A stretch of 64,000 nt of DNA. It comes from Virgibacillus doumboii. Lineage in GTDB: Bacteria > Bacillota > Bacilli > Bacillales > Amphibacillaceae. The stretch is from positions 1,984,001 to 2,048,000 of the forward strand of contig NZ_CADCWQ010000001.1 in assembly GCF_902806455.1 (NCBI RefSeq), given 5' to 3'. Position numbers and translations under genes: made by a program. Positions 27,595 through 36,682 of this stretch are shown in pieces. How positions within the stretch are numbered: the first letter of the stretch is position 1; the number at the start of each line of letters is the position of its first letter. Under the pieces are notes generated by a model. It was given only the letters and a program-made list of their open reading frames with translations, did no database searches and was not told the origin of the DNA.

Positions 27595-27981
27595 CTGAAA
27601 TCCTCTCCTGCATATTAAATAATGCTTCCATTGATTTTCCTATTTCCTCTTTGCATACCCAATTTCAGAATAACTTTTTGAATACCTGAAAACTTTCCTC
27701 AGCAAATCTGGCCCTACAATGGCAAATAGAGCATTAGGACTATTATGAATTGGAGGAAATGGATGATATTCTTTTTAAGCTAGATCCGAAACTGAGTAAG
27801 AAGATTGAACATATAAAAGTAATAATTATGATATGGGGGAAAGCCGCACAAATAAATTATTCTCCTTTCAAAATCTATCGATAGAAAGTAAATTTTTTAG
27901 TGTTAACGGTTTCAACCTTTTCATCAAACTCCTTCTTACTTCACAAAATCCCCTTACAGAAAGGACGCTAACCCTGCCAAT
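27595..27981. other. Gene-poor stretch with a small remnant frame
   Basis: No intact gene is visible. On the plus strand a 41-codon frame at 27759-27884 (MDDILFKLDPKLSKKIEHIK) has GGAGG 3 nt before its ATG, and coding-like residues DYYELEE extend upstream of the start to a stop. It looks like a fragment of a larger lost gene. The rest is unremarkable AT-rich sequence. Confidence 0.4.
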
Positions 27982-28160
27982 TTATTTAAAGACACCTTTA
28001 ATTTGTGATTTCCAGTCTTCTAAGGCATCTTCGTGTTGCTTTGCAAACATGATGGTATCCGTTCCAAAGGGAAATATTTTAAGTCCAAAGTCTCAACACC
28101 ATCTACTTTGAGTTCATCGTCAGCACTTGAAACCAGGATTGTACATCCTCTATATTAATG
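27982..28160 (-). pseudogene. Remnant of a NUDIX hydrolase C-terminus
   Basis: On the minus strand one frame reads SSADDELKVDGVETLDLKYF followed by PLERIPS, then stops. A second frame picks up directly as FAKQHEDALEDWKSQIKGVF and ends in TAA at 27982. Together they match the typical end of a small NUDIX hydrolase (ETLDLKYFPL then a Pro and a QHxD helix). One frameshift separates them, and no NUDIX box or start codon remains. Family call is by pattern memory. Confidence 0.5.
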
Positions 28161-28237
28161 ATCTCACCCATCGAGGATGACTCTTAACTTGTATCTTATT
28201 ATGATCTACTTGATACATTTTCTATCTGTTTTTTACT

Positions 28238-29407
28238 CTATGAACGATTGTTTCCGAGTTCCAGGAGTTTTTGTTTCATTTCATACTCCATCCCTGTTAT
28301 TTCCTCTTCTGCCTGTTTCCGTTTTTCGCGTCCTTCAGTTTGAATACGCATCGTTTCTTCAATGGTTGATAGCAAATTTTCCTGCGTTTTCTTTAATGTT
28401 TCTATATCTACCACACCGCGCTCATTTTCTTTTGCAGCTTCAATCGTATTGGTTTTAAGCATGTCCGAATTTTTCAGCAACAATTCATTTGTTGTCTTGG
28501 ATACTTCTTTCTGAGCCTCCACAGCATTTTGCTGGCGAAGTAACGTAAGTGCAATAGCAATTTGATTTTTCCAAAGCGGAATGGATGTTAAAATCGATGA
28601 TTGAATTTTCTCCACTAACGCCTGATTGGTATTTTGAATCAAGCGAATTTGCGGGGCGGTTTGCAACGTAATTTGTTTGCTCAGCTTTAAATCATGCAGC
28701 CGTTTATCCAGCCGTTCTGCAAATTGCATAACATCATTGACTTCCTGCATATCCATTTGATTTTGAGTCTCTTCAGCTTTTTGTTTTAATTCAGGAATGG
28801 TTGTATTGATCAGTTCTTCTTTTTTCACCTCGCCTGCTGCAATATAAACATTTAAGGCATCGAAGTAATCACGGTTTTTATAAAACATTTCCTGCAGCGA
28901 ATGATTGTCTTTTGTTAATACATCTTTGCTTCGCTCCAATTTAACACTGATCTTATCAATTTGCGCGCCCGTTTTTTGATATTTGGACATTATTTCATTT
29001 ACTGAACCGGAAACTTTTCCGAAAAAACGGGAAAATAAGCCGCGTTTTTCCGGCTGCAGTTCATCCGGATTGACTTGCTCCAGTCTTTTCATTAAATCCG
29101 TTAGGATAGAACCAATGTCACCAACATCTTTATTTTTTACATTATCAAGCATCGAATGGGAAAAATTCATCAGTTTTGACTGCGCTTCTGTTCCATACTC
29201 CGTAATAGACTGATAATTTTCAGGATCAATTTGCTCAGACAAATCCATAGCCCTTTTCCGATCCGCTTCACTTAGTGTATCTACTAATTTATTGTCTTTT
29301 TCTTCCCCGCTTTCTACCGGTGGTGTTTGCTTTTGATTTTGTTCACCAAATGGGTTTGCTAATAAGTCATCCATTGCATCGCGTTTACGTTCTGTATTTT
29401 CACTCAT
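28238..29407 (-). CDS. TelA/YaaN family toxic-anion resistance protein
   Basis: 389-residue, highly charged helical protein of the TelA (KlaA) family, named for tellurite resistance; in Bacillus the homologue is YaaN. The conserved core is about residues 130-330 with NRDYFDALNVYIAAGE and LTSIPLWKNQIAIALTLLRQQ. No membrane segment and no enzyme motif is seen. It lies 17 nt after the xpaC gene, the same pair as xpaC-yaaN in B. subtilis. Confidence 0.9.
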   Translation of the reverse strand: MSENTERKRDAMDDLLANPFGEQNQKQTPPVESGEEKDNKLVDTLSEADRKRAMDLSEQIDPENYQSITEYGTEAQSKLMNFSHSMLDNVKNKDVGDIGSILTDLMKRLEQVNPDELQPEKRGLFSRFFGKVSGSVNEIMSKYQKTGAQIDKISVKLERSKDVLTKDNHSLQEMFYKNRDYFDALNVYIAAGEVKKEELINTTIPELKQKAEETQNQMDMQEVNDVMQFAERLDKRLHDLKLSKQITLQTAPQIRLIQNTNQALVEKIQSSILTSIPLWKNQIAIALTLLRQQNAVEAQKEVSKTTNELLLKNSDMLKTNTIEAAKENERGVVDIETLKKTQENLLSTIEETMRIQTEGREKRKQAEEEITGMEYEMKQKLLELGNNRS

Positions 29408-29424
29408 TCCAGCACTCTCCTGTT

Positions 29425-30051
29425 TTATTTATTCGTATCACTAATCGTACGCTTGGCTGCTTCCATTTCAAAATCCAATACTTCCATATCGTCCCTTAAC
29501 ATATAATGCAAATCGTTATTCACTGTACCGGTTAACATGTGCATCGTATCACGTGTATCGGCCAACGCTTTGGACATTTCAGCATTTTTTGCAGGCTGCT
29601 GCTGCAAATAAGTATATTTTTCTGCTATTTCCACAAGAGAGTCCAGGTTTTTATAATAAAATCGTTCTGCCTTGTAGAAACGTTCTGGTTCTTTTTTAGT
29701 ATTCGCATAAATTTTACGCACGATCTGCATTAATAGTAAATTCTGCTTTGCATCCTGGAAATTCCGTACACGAAATAATGTTTTTTGCAGACGTGAAATT
29801 TTCTTTTTTGCTTCCTTTAAATTTCTGGTGATATAGCGGTACTCCCCCACCTTCAATCCACTTCTTTTTATATCTATTCCCCGTTGCACACCTTTAACGG
29901 AAAAGAAAACAGCTCCCCGTCCAATGACACCATATAATACGGAAAAGAGGAATCCTTGTTCTAACGCAAAGAAACTGATCAGCCAAATAAAGGAGTAACC
30001 AAACAGGCTGCTTATGCTGCGCAATAGGAAAGCTCCCACTTGCTTCATCAT
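29425..30051 (-). CDS. xpaC: XpaC-like membrane protein
   Basis: XpaC family protein (named for hydrolysis of an indolyl phosphate, true role unclear). Start taken at ATG 30051 (MMKQVGAFLLRSISSLFGYS) with TTGGAG about 10 nt upstream; a TTG at 30066 is also in frame. Two hydrophobic segments lie at about residues 13-30 and 34-50, then a long charged, coiled-coil-prone region (EAKKKISRLQKTLFRVRN) to residue 208. It is probably anchored in the membrane with the rest in the cytoplasm, and is co-transcribed with telA. Confidence 0.88.
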   Translation of the reverse strand: MMKQVGAFLLRSISSLFGYSFIWLISFFALEQGFLFSVLYGVIGRGAVFFSVKGVQRGIDIKRSGLKVGEYRYITRNLKEAKKKISRLQKTLFRVRNFQDAKQNLLLMQIVRKIYANTKKEPERFYKAERFYYKNLDSLVEIAEKYTYLQQQPAKNAEMSKALADTRDTMHMLTGTVNNDLHYMLRDDMEVLDFEMEAAKRTISDTNK

Positions 30052-30516
30052 TACCACCAACTCCAATTTTTATGAAAAACGGCTTCCTGTGCCGAGTTTT
30101 GCTATTATTTAAGAAAAAAAATATTAATATCCGCCCACTTCTATTCAACGGTGCAATACGGCAACTGCCAAAAATGTAAACTTATTACCAATTGCAGTTG
30201 AATCAAAAAGCTATATTAAATCTAATACTATAATTATAACATCTAAAGGGAGAAGTTTAACCTATGAATGTAGTAATGAATTCTACGCCCATTTTCATGT
30301 AAAAAACTAAAATGACCCATCTTGATTCGCATTGTTAAGAGGCTTTGCGGGTACTGTTAATATTTATTATACTGAAGTTTATCGTGACTTACAGAGGCTT
30401 TTAATTGTGTTACCGTTCAGAAAAAAGTATTGAGTTTTTGTTTGAATATCGAACCGTTTTTATTATCTTATATTACTTATAACATACCTAACACAGAATT
30501 ATCTCCTCCGAAATTA
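30052..30516. other. Intergenic stretch without a recognisable gene
   Basis: About 465 bp upstream of xpaC and downstream of the small membrane-protein gene. It is AT-rich. One 12-codon frame (30264-30302, plus strand, after GGGAGAAG) is too short to call. I see no terminator or repeat worth naming. Confidence 0.5.
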
Positions 30517-30861
30517 TTACCAAATAAGAAGCCACCGTAATTCTATTACAGAAACACCTAAAGCAATAATTGCGGCTATAAGATGTAAAATAAAATACTT
30601 TCTTTTTCCCGTAACTAACATTTCTACGACACGAACAGTCCAAGATAACCCTAAAGATAGAGACATGGCAAAGGCTAATACATATGGAAGATCAGTTGAA
30701 TCATTTGAATTTGCTAATGCCGAAGTGGATACAAATAAAAGTCGAATAGCAAAATAAAGCGTCAACAGTGAAAAAAGAACGTCTAAAATCAAAAACAGCT
30801 TATTTCTTTCTTTGCACTTTTCCTGGATTTTGCTGATCAGTTTCACTTCATCACTTCCCAT
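30517..30861 (-). CDS. Hypothetical small membrane protein
   Basis: 114 residues with a charged N-terminus (KLISKIQEKCKERNK) and three hydrophobic segments at about residues 22-45, 60-80 and 91-113. GGAAGTGATG context at the start is weak; the ATG at 30861 is the only good one. I do not recognise the family. It is isolated, with more than 380 bp on either side free of genes. It could be a lineage-specific membrane protein. Confidence 0.6.
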   Translation of the reverse strand: MGSDEVKLISKIQEKCKERNKLFLILDVLFSLLTLYFAIRLLFVSTSALANSNDSTDLPYVLAFAMSLSLGLSWTVRVVEMLVTGKRKYFILHLIAAIIALGVSVIELRWLLIW

Positions 30862-31192
30862 TAAGAATCTTTTCTAGCAAAACTTTTTAAAGAAAACAGG
30901 TGGAGAAAAATATCGGAAGCGTTTCATTAGCAGTAATTAACTTTTCATTATGTAAATACGCTACTTTACTATATTGGTTTCATTGGTATTTAATAAAGGG
31001 CTGTTAATTGAATAATTTTTTGATTCTATATCTTCAATAAATTGTCTATTATAAATACACCGCCAAACATACTAAGATTAAAATGCCAAATACACTACTA
31101 TCTCTTGAATATAAATTACTAATAAGGCACAGTCGAAACGTTTTCTGTGTTCCACTTGCTAATCAGCTAAGCCTTACAAAAAAATAACATAT
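30862..31192. other. Intergenic stretch without a recognisable gene
   Basis: AT-rich sequence between the small membrane-protein gene and the fakA terminator. I find no intact frame with a ribosome site, no repeat and no RNA structure that stands out. Confidence 0.5.
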
Positions 31193-31232
31193 AAAAAATC
31201 CCGCACCACCTCTTCCAACGTGATACGGGATT
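31193..31232 (-). terminator. Terminator after fakA
   Basis: On the minus strand AATCCCG and CGGGATT pair around an 18-20 nt loop and are followed by TTTTTTAT. Confidence 0.8.
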
Positions 31233-31242
31233 ACTTTACAAA

Positions 31243-32907
31243 TTATTCAACTGAAAATATATACGAATAAATCGGCTGGTTACCATGGTGGACTTCAATT
31301 TCCACATCGTCGTACTTATCTTCTATATATTTCACGAGTTCTTCCACTTCTTCATCGGTTGCGTCTTCACCTTGTAAAATCGTAAGGATTTCATCATCTT
31401 CAGTAATCATCTCGTTAAGCAATGATTTAACTGTTTCCAGTTTATCCTGGTTGGATGAAGTTATTTTTCCATCTGCAATTCCCATAAAGTGGTCTTTTTC
31501 TATCGTAATACCGTCAATTTGTGTATCACGGACTGCATATGTAACCTGCCCCGTTTTAACTTCTTTACTTGCTTCTGCCATCGTTTCTTTGTTTTCCGTA
31601 ATTGCTGCATCCGGATGGAATGCCAGCAATGCACTTATCCCTTGTGGAATCGTTTTTGTCGGTACAACTTCCGCACTCACTTCTGCCAGTTCAGCTGCTT
31701 GTTCAGCTGCCATAACAATATTTTTGTTGTTCGGCAAAATAAGTACATTTTTTGCATTTGCTATTTGAATGGCTTCTGCAATATCCTGAGTACTTGGATT
31801 CATTGTTTGCCCACCCTCGATCACTACTGTTGCCCCGAGGCTTTCAAATAAAGATTTCAATCCTGTTCCCATTGCAACGGTGACAATTCCATATTCCCCC
31901 TGTTCGGCAGGTGCAGATTTTTTATCATTATCACCGACAATTGCAGTATGCTGCTCACGCATATTCTCAATCTTCATATTCGTTAAACTGCCGAAGCGCT
32001 GCCCGAGAGTCATCACTGTACCAGGATATTCCGCATGAACATGGACCTTTACAATCTCATCATCAGAAACAACCAGCAATGAGTCGCCATGCTCACTTAG
32101 TTCGTCACGGAATGTCGCTTCATCAAATGGATTTTCCTTTAATTTTTCATCTTCAAATTTAACCATAAATTCAGTGCAGTAACCAAATTCGATCTCAGAA
32201 GTGTCCATAAAGTCCTGATTAATTTTATGATGTTCAGCGTTGACCATGTCTTCCATATCAACTGTATCGGAATCTTCTTCCGGAAGTTCTTCACCTTTTA
32301 GTGCAGCCAAAAAGCCTTCATAAATAGTCAGCAGTCCCTGACCACCTGAATCAACAACGCCTACCTCTTTTAAAACGGGTAAAAGATCCGGTGTCCTTCT
32401 TAACGATGCTTTTGCTTCTGCAACAACTTTTTCCATTAAAGCGATAACATCTTCTTCTTTTTTCGCTTCTTCAACTGCAGTATTTGCTGCATCCTTGGCA
32501 ACAGTCAAAATTGTTCCCTCAACAGGCTTCATGACAGCTTTATATGCTGTATTCACACCGCTTTCAAAGGCATTAGCCAAATCTTTTGATGATACGGATT
32601 CTTTTGTATCCAGTCCTTTGGAGAAACCACGAAACAATTGGGATAAAATAACACCTGAGTTTCCTCTGGCACCCATCAGTAACCCCTTCGCAAATGCATT
32701 TGCAATTTCTGACACATTTTCACTGTTTAGTTTTTTTACTTCATTTGCACCGGAAGTCATGGATAAATTCATATTTGTTCCGGTATCACCATCAGGCACC
32801 GGAAATACATTTAGTGCATCTATTTTTTGGGCATTGTTCGTTAAATGGTGTGCTCCTGAGAGTACCATCTGTGTAAACGTTTTGCCATCCAACGATTGTA
32901 CTGTCAC
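31243..32907 (-). CDS. fakA: Fatty acid kinase catalytic protein FakA (YloV)
   Basis: DhaL-domain kinase that phosphorylates fatty acids held by FakB proteins to acyl-phosphates (family knowledge). It starts at GTG 32907 with AAGGAGGAAG upstream. The N-terminal DhaL domain (about 1-200) has NVFPVPDGDTGTNMNLSM with the Asp residues for Mg-ATP, and MGARGNSGVILSQ. The middle and C-terminal parts (about 205-554) are the FakA-specific region with PNNKNIVMAA. Length 554 is normal. It follows yloU by 35 nt. The product, acyl-phosphate, feeds the PlsX/PlsY pathway encoded nearby. Confidence 0.93.
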   Translation of the reverse strand: MTVQSLDGKTFTQMVLSGAHHLTNNAQKIDALNVFPVPDGDTGTNMNLSMTSGANEVKKLNSENVSEIANAFAKGLLMGARGNSGVILSQLFRGFSKGLDTKESVSSKDLANAFESGVNTAYKAVMKPVEGTILTVAKDAANTAVEEAKKEEDVIALMEKVVAEAKASLRRTPDLLPVLKEVGVVDSGGQGLLTIYEGFLAALKGEELPEEDSDTVDMEDMVNAEHHKINQDFMDTSEIEFGYCTEFMVKFEDEKLKENPFDEATFRDELSEHGDSLLVVSDDEIVKVHVHAEYPGTVMTLGQRFGSLTNMKIENMREQHTAIVGDNDKKSAPAEQGEYGIVTVAMGTGLKSLFESLGATVVIEGGQTMNPSTQDIAEAIQIANAKNVLILPNNKNIVMAAEQAAELAEVSAEVVPTKTIPQGISALLAFHPDAAITENKETMAEASKEVKTGQVTYAVRDTQIDGITIEKDHFMGIADGKITSSNQDKLETVKSLLNEMITEDDEILTILQGEDATDEEVEELVKYIEDKYDDVEIEVHHGNQPIYSYIFSVE

Positions 32908-32942
32908 AACTCTTCCTCCTTCATTACAACAAGCGGCAAGGA

Positions 32943-33308
32943 TTAATCCTTTGCCACCCGGACTCCCTGAATATAAATATTAACGGAGTCAATAGCTAAT
33001 CCAAGTGATTTATTTAGTGTGTATTTAACTTGTGATTGAACATTGTGTGCAACCTCGGAAATCTTTGTTCCATAACTGACAATGATGTACATGTCAATAT
33101 GAAGATGATTGTCCTCCTGTCTGACAATGACACCTTTTGAAAAGTTTTCTTTACGAAGAATCTCAGCAATTCCATCTCTTATTTGGCTTTTAGATGCCAT
33201 ACCAACAATTCCATAGCATTCTACTGCTGCTCCACCTGCAATTGTAGATATGACTTCATTTGTAATCGTCACTTGACCATCATTCGTATTAAGTTCAATG
33301 GACATCAT
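32943..33308 (-). CDS. yloU: Asp23/Gls24 family protein YloU
   Basis: 121-residue alkaline-shock-type protein of unknown biochemical role. Conserved patterns are VISTIAGGAAVECYGIVGM (17-35) and DMYIIVSYGTKISEVAHNVQ. AAAGGAGG lies directly before two consecutive ATG codons. It is the first gene of the yloU-fakA pair and divergent from rpmB, as in B. subtilis. Confidence 0.93.
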   Translation of the reverse strand: MMSIELNTNDGQVTITNEVISTIAGGAAVECYGIVGMASKSQIRDGIAEILRKENFSKGVIVRQEDNHLHIDMYIIVSYGTKISEVAHNVQSQVKYTLNKSLGLAIDSVNIYIQGVRVAKD

Positions 33309-33538
33309 TATCCTCCTTTAATACCCACACATTATAAGGATATTTTACTATAGGCGCATACATTTTAAAAGCATATCACGTAATTATGTAAAAATTGTAC
33401 CTTATAACCATGGAAGAAATATGTTCATCTGTCAAGCTATTTTTCTTGATATCCGTTTAAATAACAATTGCAATCGGTCGCTACTTATGATAAATTAGGT
33501 AAGTATTAAATGACACAAGTCAGAGTAGGAGGGATACC

Positions 33539-33727
33539 ATGGCTAGAAAATGTGTTGTTACTGGACGTAAAACCCGCAGTGGAAATCAACGTTCTCATGC
33601 TATGAATTCCAACAAACGTAATTGGAAAGCTAATGTGCAAAAAGTTCGTATCATGGTAGATGGCAAACCGAAACGTGTTTACGTATCTGCTCGTGCCTTA
33701 AAATCAGGCAAAGTAGAGCGCGTATAA
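33539..33727 (+). CDS. rpmB: 50S ribosomal protein L28
   Basis: 62-residue ribosomal protein L28 ([20 protein letters not shown]). Only one Cys is present, so this is the zinc-independent form. GGAGGGATACC precedes the ATG. It is divergent from yloU and is followed by a terminator. Confidence 0.97.
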   Translation: MARKCVVTGRKTRSGNQRSHAMNSNKRNWKANVQKVRIMVDGKPKRVYVSARALKSGKVERV

Positions 33728-33766
33728 ATATACCTGAAAAAAGAACAATCCAACATTAGTAAATGT

Positions 33767-33798
33767 ATTAAAAGCATCCGATTTGGGTGCTTTTTTAC
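33767..33798 (+). terminator. Terminator after rpmB
   Basis: AAAAGCATCC and GGGTGCTTTT pair around GATTT, followed by TTACG. Confidence 0.85.
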
Positions 33799-33876
33799 GT
33801 TTCGCTATTACCGAATAAGTTATTACTATTAACGTGGAGTTGACATCGCGAACAAAAATCTTACTAGTATCCGTCG

Positions 33877-34105
33877 GGAAGGCGCATTCACCACACGGTT
33901 GGATTATGCCGGTTCTCTCCCGGGGCAATCGAACCCTCACTCACAAGGTCGACAAGTGCCCTGACGACGGAAAAAATCCAACGAATGGGTACTCATTCGC
34001 GTTATGAGTGACCTTCAGTGCACAAAATCGACGACGAAGGGCACTCATTCGCGATGTGAGTGCTAAACAGGGAACTGGGTGAGGAGTCCCTTGTGTGGTG
34101 AGGCT
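33877..34105. repeat. GC-rich region of nested inverted and direct repeats
   Basis: This 230-bp stretch in the rpmB-spoVM gap is visibly richer in G and C than its surroundings. CACCACAC (33889-33896) and GTGTGGTG (34093-34100) are complementary outer arms. Inside, ACTCATTCGCG-n-GAGTG occurs twice (33991 and 34043), each able to form a CACTCA/TGAGTG hairpin, and CGACGA motifs flank them. No open frame is convincing. Function unknown. Confidence 0.65.
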
Positions 34106-34306
34106 CGCAGTCCGGCGTTCAAAATAGCCCGAGACTTAAGATACGGGACTGTTTCCTGAATTAACCAGGATGAACAGCATAGTGTATTTTCCCAAGCAGA
34201 GTTATTGAACTCAAATTCAGCTCGCAGTTAAAAGAAGCTCCGTCATTTAATCTTATGTACTTTCACAAAAAAGGTATTAATAACCCGCAAGCTTCAACCT
34301 GTCCAC

Positions 34307-34346
34307 TAAAAAAATAGCTTCTGCCAATAGTATTGACAAAAGCCAG
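34307..34346 (-). terminator. Terminator after spoVM
   Basis: On the minus strand GGCTTTTG pairs with CAGAAGCT (one G-U) across about 13 nt and is followed by ATTTTTTT. Confidence 0.65.
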
Positions 34347-34352
34347 ATTCGA

Positions 34353-34436
34353 TTATTTATCTTTTTTAAAAGTTCCGATCACAACACGAACAAATCCGCC
34401 GATAAACCTTGGGAGTTTAATAGTATAAAATTTCAT
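34353..34436 (-). CDS. spoVM: Stage V sporulation protein SpoVM
   Basis: 27-codon gene that is easy to miss. The peptide starts MKFYTIKLPRFIGGFVRVVI and ends GTFKKDK, against the 26-residue B. subtilis SpoVM. It is an amphipathic helix that recognises the curved forespore membrane and anchors SpoIVA to start coat assembly; the helix-breaking Pro9 is present. GGCGGAGAACTC precedes the ATG. It lies 33 nt after thiN, the same place as in B. subtilis, and is convergent with rpmB. Confidence 0.95.
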   Translation of the reverse strand: MKFYTIKLPRFIGGFVRVVIGTFKKDK

Positions 34437-34469
34437 GAGTTCTCCGCCTCCTCTGTTTACAAACAAAGC

Positions 34470-35138
34470 TTACATTGGAATCGCGCCAGATATAGCATCA
34501 CGACTCTTTATTAGTAATAGTATGCCTTCTTCGTACGAAAAAGTACCATTATTTGAAAGAAGCTTGTTTGATATACAGAGAGTTGACCCCCAGGATACTG
34601 TCTGATCAGTTAGTGGATAATAAAATCCATTTAGTGTTAATCCTTTCACAAAACGGGAATACGGTACAAAGGAAATATTTGGATATTCGTCATTATGTGT
34701 AACGTTATATTCCCCCGGGAAAGTTAATTCAAGCTGATTTTGTTTATCAACAATAATTCCCTGAATCTGATGATTTACAATCGAAAAAAGTAATTGAATA
34801 TTTATCAGTGCGTGGTCAAGGCGACCACCAGTTACCCCGAATAAATAGATTTTCTCAGGCTGCAAATCATATGCTTTGCCTAGAGCAATTTCCAAATCAG
34901 TCTGGTCCTTTTCAACGGGGTGAGCTTCAAAAGATTTTGCCCTTTGTTTAAGCCTTTGTTTTTCAATTTCGGTAATCGAATCGAAATCACCCACAGCATA
35001 ATCAAGTTGCATGTTGTTATCTGCCAGTGTCAATGCACCTCTATCTGCACCAATCCATATATCGATTTCATTCCTGTAAACAGAAAGATCCGGAATTAGT
35101 GAAGAAGGTCCACCCCCGATTATCCCTATTCGTACCAT
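34470..35138 (-). CDS. thiN: Thiamine pyrophosphokinase
   Basis: Transfers pyrophosphate from ATP to thiamine to make thiamine diphosphate. Start at ATG 35138 (MVRIGIIGGGPSSL) with AGGGGAAA upstream, giving 222 residues; the longer frame to 35177 overlaps rpe and is not used. Conserved strings are GADRGAL, VGDFDSI, EKDQTDLEIAL and GVTGGRLDHALINIQLL. It follows rpe by 4 nt and precedes spoVM. Confidence 0.94.
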   Translation of the reverse strand: MVRIGIIGGGPSSLIPDLSVYRNEIDIWIGADRGALTLADNNMQLDYAVGDFDSITEIEKQRLKQRAKSFEAHPVEKDQTDLEIALGKAYDLQPEKIYLFGVTGGRLDHALINIQLLFSIVNHQIQGIIVDKQNQLELTFPGEYNVTHNDEYPNISFVPYSRFVKGLTLNGFYYPLTDQTVSWGSTLCISNKLLSNNGTFSYEEGILLLIKSRDAISGAIPM

Positions 35139-35142
35139 AGCT

Positions 35143-35805
35143 CTATTTCCCCTGTTTCGCAGCCTGCTTGATATCATTCATTGCCTGCTGACGATTGGAA
35201 TGTTTAAAAACAGCACTTCCGGCAACAAGCATATCTGCTCCGGCATCCGTACAAAGCTTTGCTGTATCAGCATTGACGCCGCCATCAACTTCAATTTCAA
35301 AGGTCAGATTATTTTCCTTCCTCCATGCAGAAATTTGTTCAATTTTTTGAACGGCATGATGGATAAATGATTGACCACCAAATCCGGGATTAACCGTCAT
35401 GATTAAAACCAGGTCAACCTCATGCAGAATTTCCCTGATCATCTCCACTGGTGTTGAAGGATTAATAACCACCCCCGCCTTAGCTCCGGTGGATTTGATT
35501 AATTGAATTGTCCTGTGTAAATGCGGGCAAGCCTCCTGATGAACAGTAATAATCGATGCACCTGCCTCCGTAAACATTGGAATATACGCTTCCGGATTTT
35601 CAATCATTAAATGGACATCCAGCGGTAAATCTGTAACTGGTCTGATTGCTTCAACAATTAAAGGACCGATTGTAATGTTTGGAACAAAATGCCCGTCCAT
35701 TACGTCAACATGGATATAATCCGCGCCGCCTTTTTCAACGTCCTTTATTTCATCGCCCAATTTTGCAAAATCAGCTGATAGAATGGATGGTGCTATTTTA
35801 ACCAT
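35143..35805 (-). CDS. rpe: Ribulose-phosphate 3-epimerase
   Basis: Pentose-phosphate enzyme interconverting ribulose- and xylulose-5-phosphate. Start at ATG 35805 ([17 protein letters not shown]) with GAGGTATTAAT upstream, 220 residues. The TIM-barrel metal and substrate motifs are [34 protein letters not shown] and EVDGGVN. It sits 1 nt after the rsgA stop. Confidence 0.96.
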   Translation of the reverse strand: MVKIAPSILSADFAKLGDEIKDVEKGGADYIHVDVMDGHFVPNITIGPLIVEAIRPVTDLPLDVHLMIENPEAYIPMFTEAGASIITVHQEACPHLHRTIQLIKSTGAKAGVVINPSTPVEMIREILHEVDLVLIMTVNPGFGGQSFIHHAVQKIEQISAWRKENNLTFEIEVDGGVNADTAKLCTDAGADMLVAGSAVFKHSNRQQAMNDIKQAAKQGK

Positions 35806-35806
35806 A

Positions 35807-36682
35807 TTAATACCTCGGCTTTCTTGATTGTATTTCATTTAAAAAACTTAGATAATGTTCATACCTTTGTTCAGTTACCAAGCCATCATTTACTGCCTGT
35901 TTAACAGCACATTTCGGCTCCTTATTATGAAGGCATCCCCGGAATTTACAGTCGGGCTTTTGTTCACTTATTTCCGGAAAACATTCATCCAGTTCATTGG
36001 CCTCGATTTCTCTAAAATCGAGTGTACTGAACCCTGGTGTATCAGCGACAAGACCGTCACCAACTGTTATGAGTTCCACATGTCTTGTCGTATGCTTACC
36101 TCTTCCCAGACTTTTTGATATTTCTTCTGTTTTTAATTCCAGTGACGGGTTTATGGCATTTAAAAAAGATGATTTACCAACACCGGACTGCCCGGCAATT
36201 ACAGATACATTATCGGTAAAATATTGCTTCAACCGGCTTAATTCATCTGTATTTTCCATGGAAGAGAGTAATTCCACCGGGTATCCTATTTCCTCATAGA
36301 CCTGTTGAAAATGGGCAATCTTCTCCCGTTGCGTTTCCGGAATTATATCCTTTTTCGTAATAAAAATAACAGGTTTGATTCCCTTTGATTCAATCAGGAT
36401 AAGAAATCGATCCAACAATAGTGGGTTAAAATCAGGCATCGTGGCAGAACTGACAATAATCGCCTGGTCAATATTCGCAACCGGCGGCCGGATCAGCTCA
36501 TTTTTTCTTGATTTAATTTCAAGGATGTATCTCTCTTCAGGATCAAATTTCACAAAGTCCCCAACAAGTGGTGTGATGCTTTTTTTGCGAAAAACACCTC
36601 TGCCTCTGCATTGGTAAATTTGACCTTCAGCTTTTACATAATAGAATCCGCTTATTGCCTTAATTATTCTGCCATCTGCCAT
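35807..36682 (-). CDS. rsgA: Small ribosomal subunit biogenesis GTPase RsgA
   Basis: Circularly permuted GTPase for 30S maturation. An N-terminal OB fold (about 1-65), then G4 TKKD, G1 [14 protein letters not shown] (about 164-177) and G3 DTPGF, and a C-terminal zinc knuckle [14 protein letters not shown]. Length 291 is usual. Its ATG directly abuts the prkC stop, with no gap. Confidence 0.96.
   Translation of the reverse strand: MADGRIIKAISGFYYVKAEGQIYQCRGRGVFRKKSITPLVGDFVKFDPEERYILEIKSRKNELIRPPVANIDQAIIVSSATMPDFNPLLLDRFLILIESKGIKPVIFITKKDIIPETQREKIAHFQQVYEEIGYPVELLSSMENTDELSRLKQYFTDNVSVIAGQSGVGKSSFLNAINPSLELKTEEISKSLGRGKHTTRHVELITVGDGLVADTPGFSTLDFREIEANELDECFPEISEQKPDCKFRGCLHNKEPKCAVKQAVNDGLVTEQRYEHYLSFLNEIQSRKPRY

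Noticed and set aside
30264..30302. 12-codon plus-strand frame after GGGAGAAG
   Set aside because: Too short to judge and without homology; the ribosome site alone is not enough.
30968..31077. 35-codon minus-strand stop-to-stop frame with coding-like residues (FIEDIESKNYSINSPLL)
   Set aside because: No start codon or ribosome site, and a frame of this length is expected by chance in AT-rich DNA.
33704..33940. 78-residue minus-strand frame over the rpmB terminator
   Set aside because: It runs across the rpmB end and its terminator, has no ribosome site and reads like no known protein.
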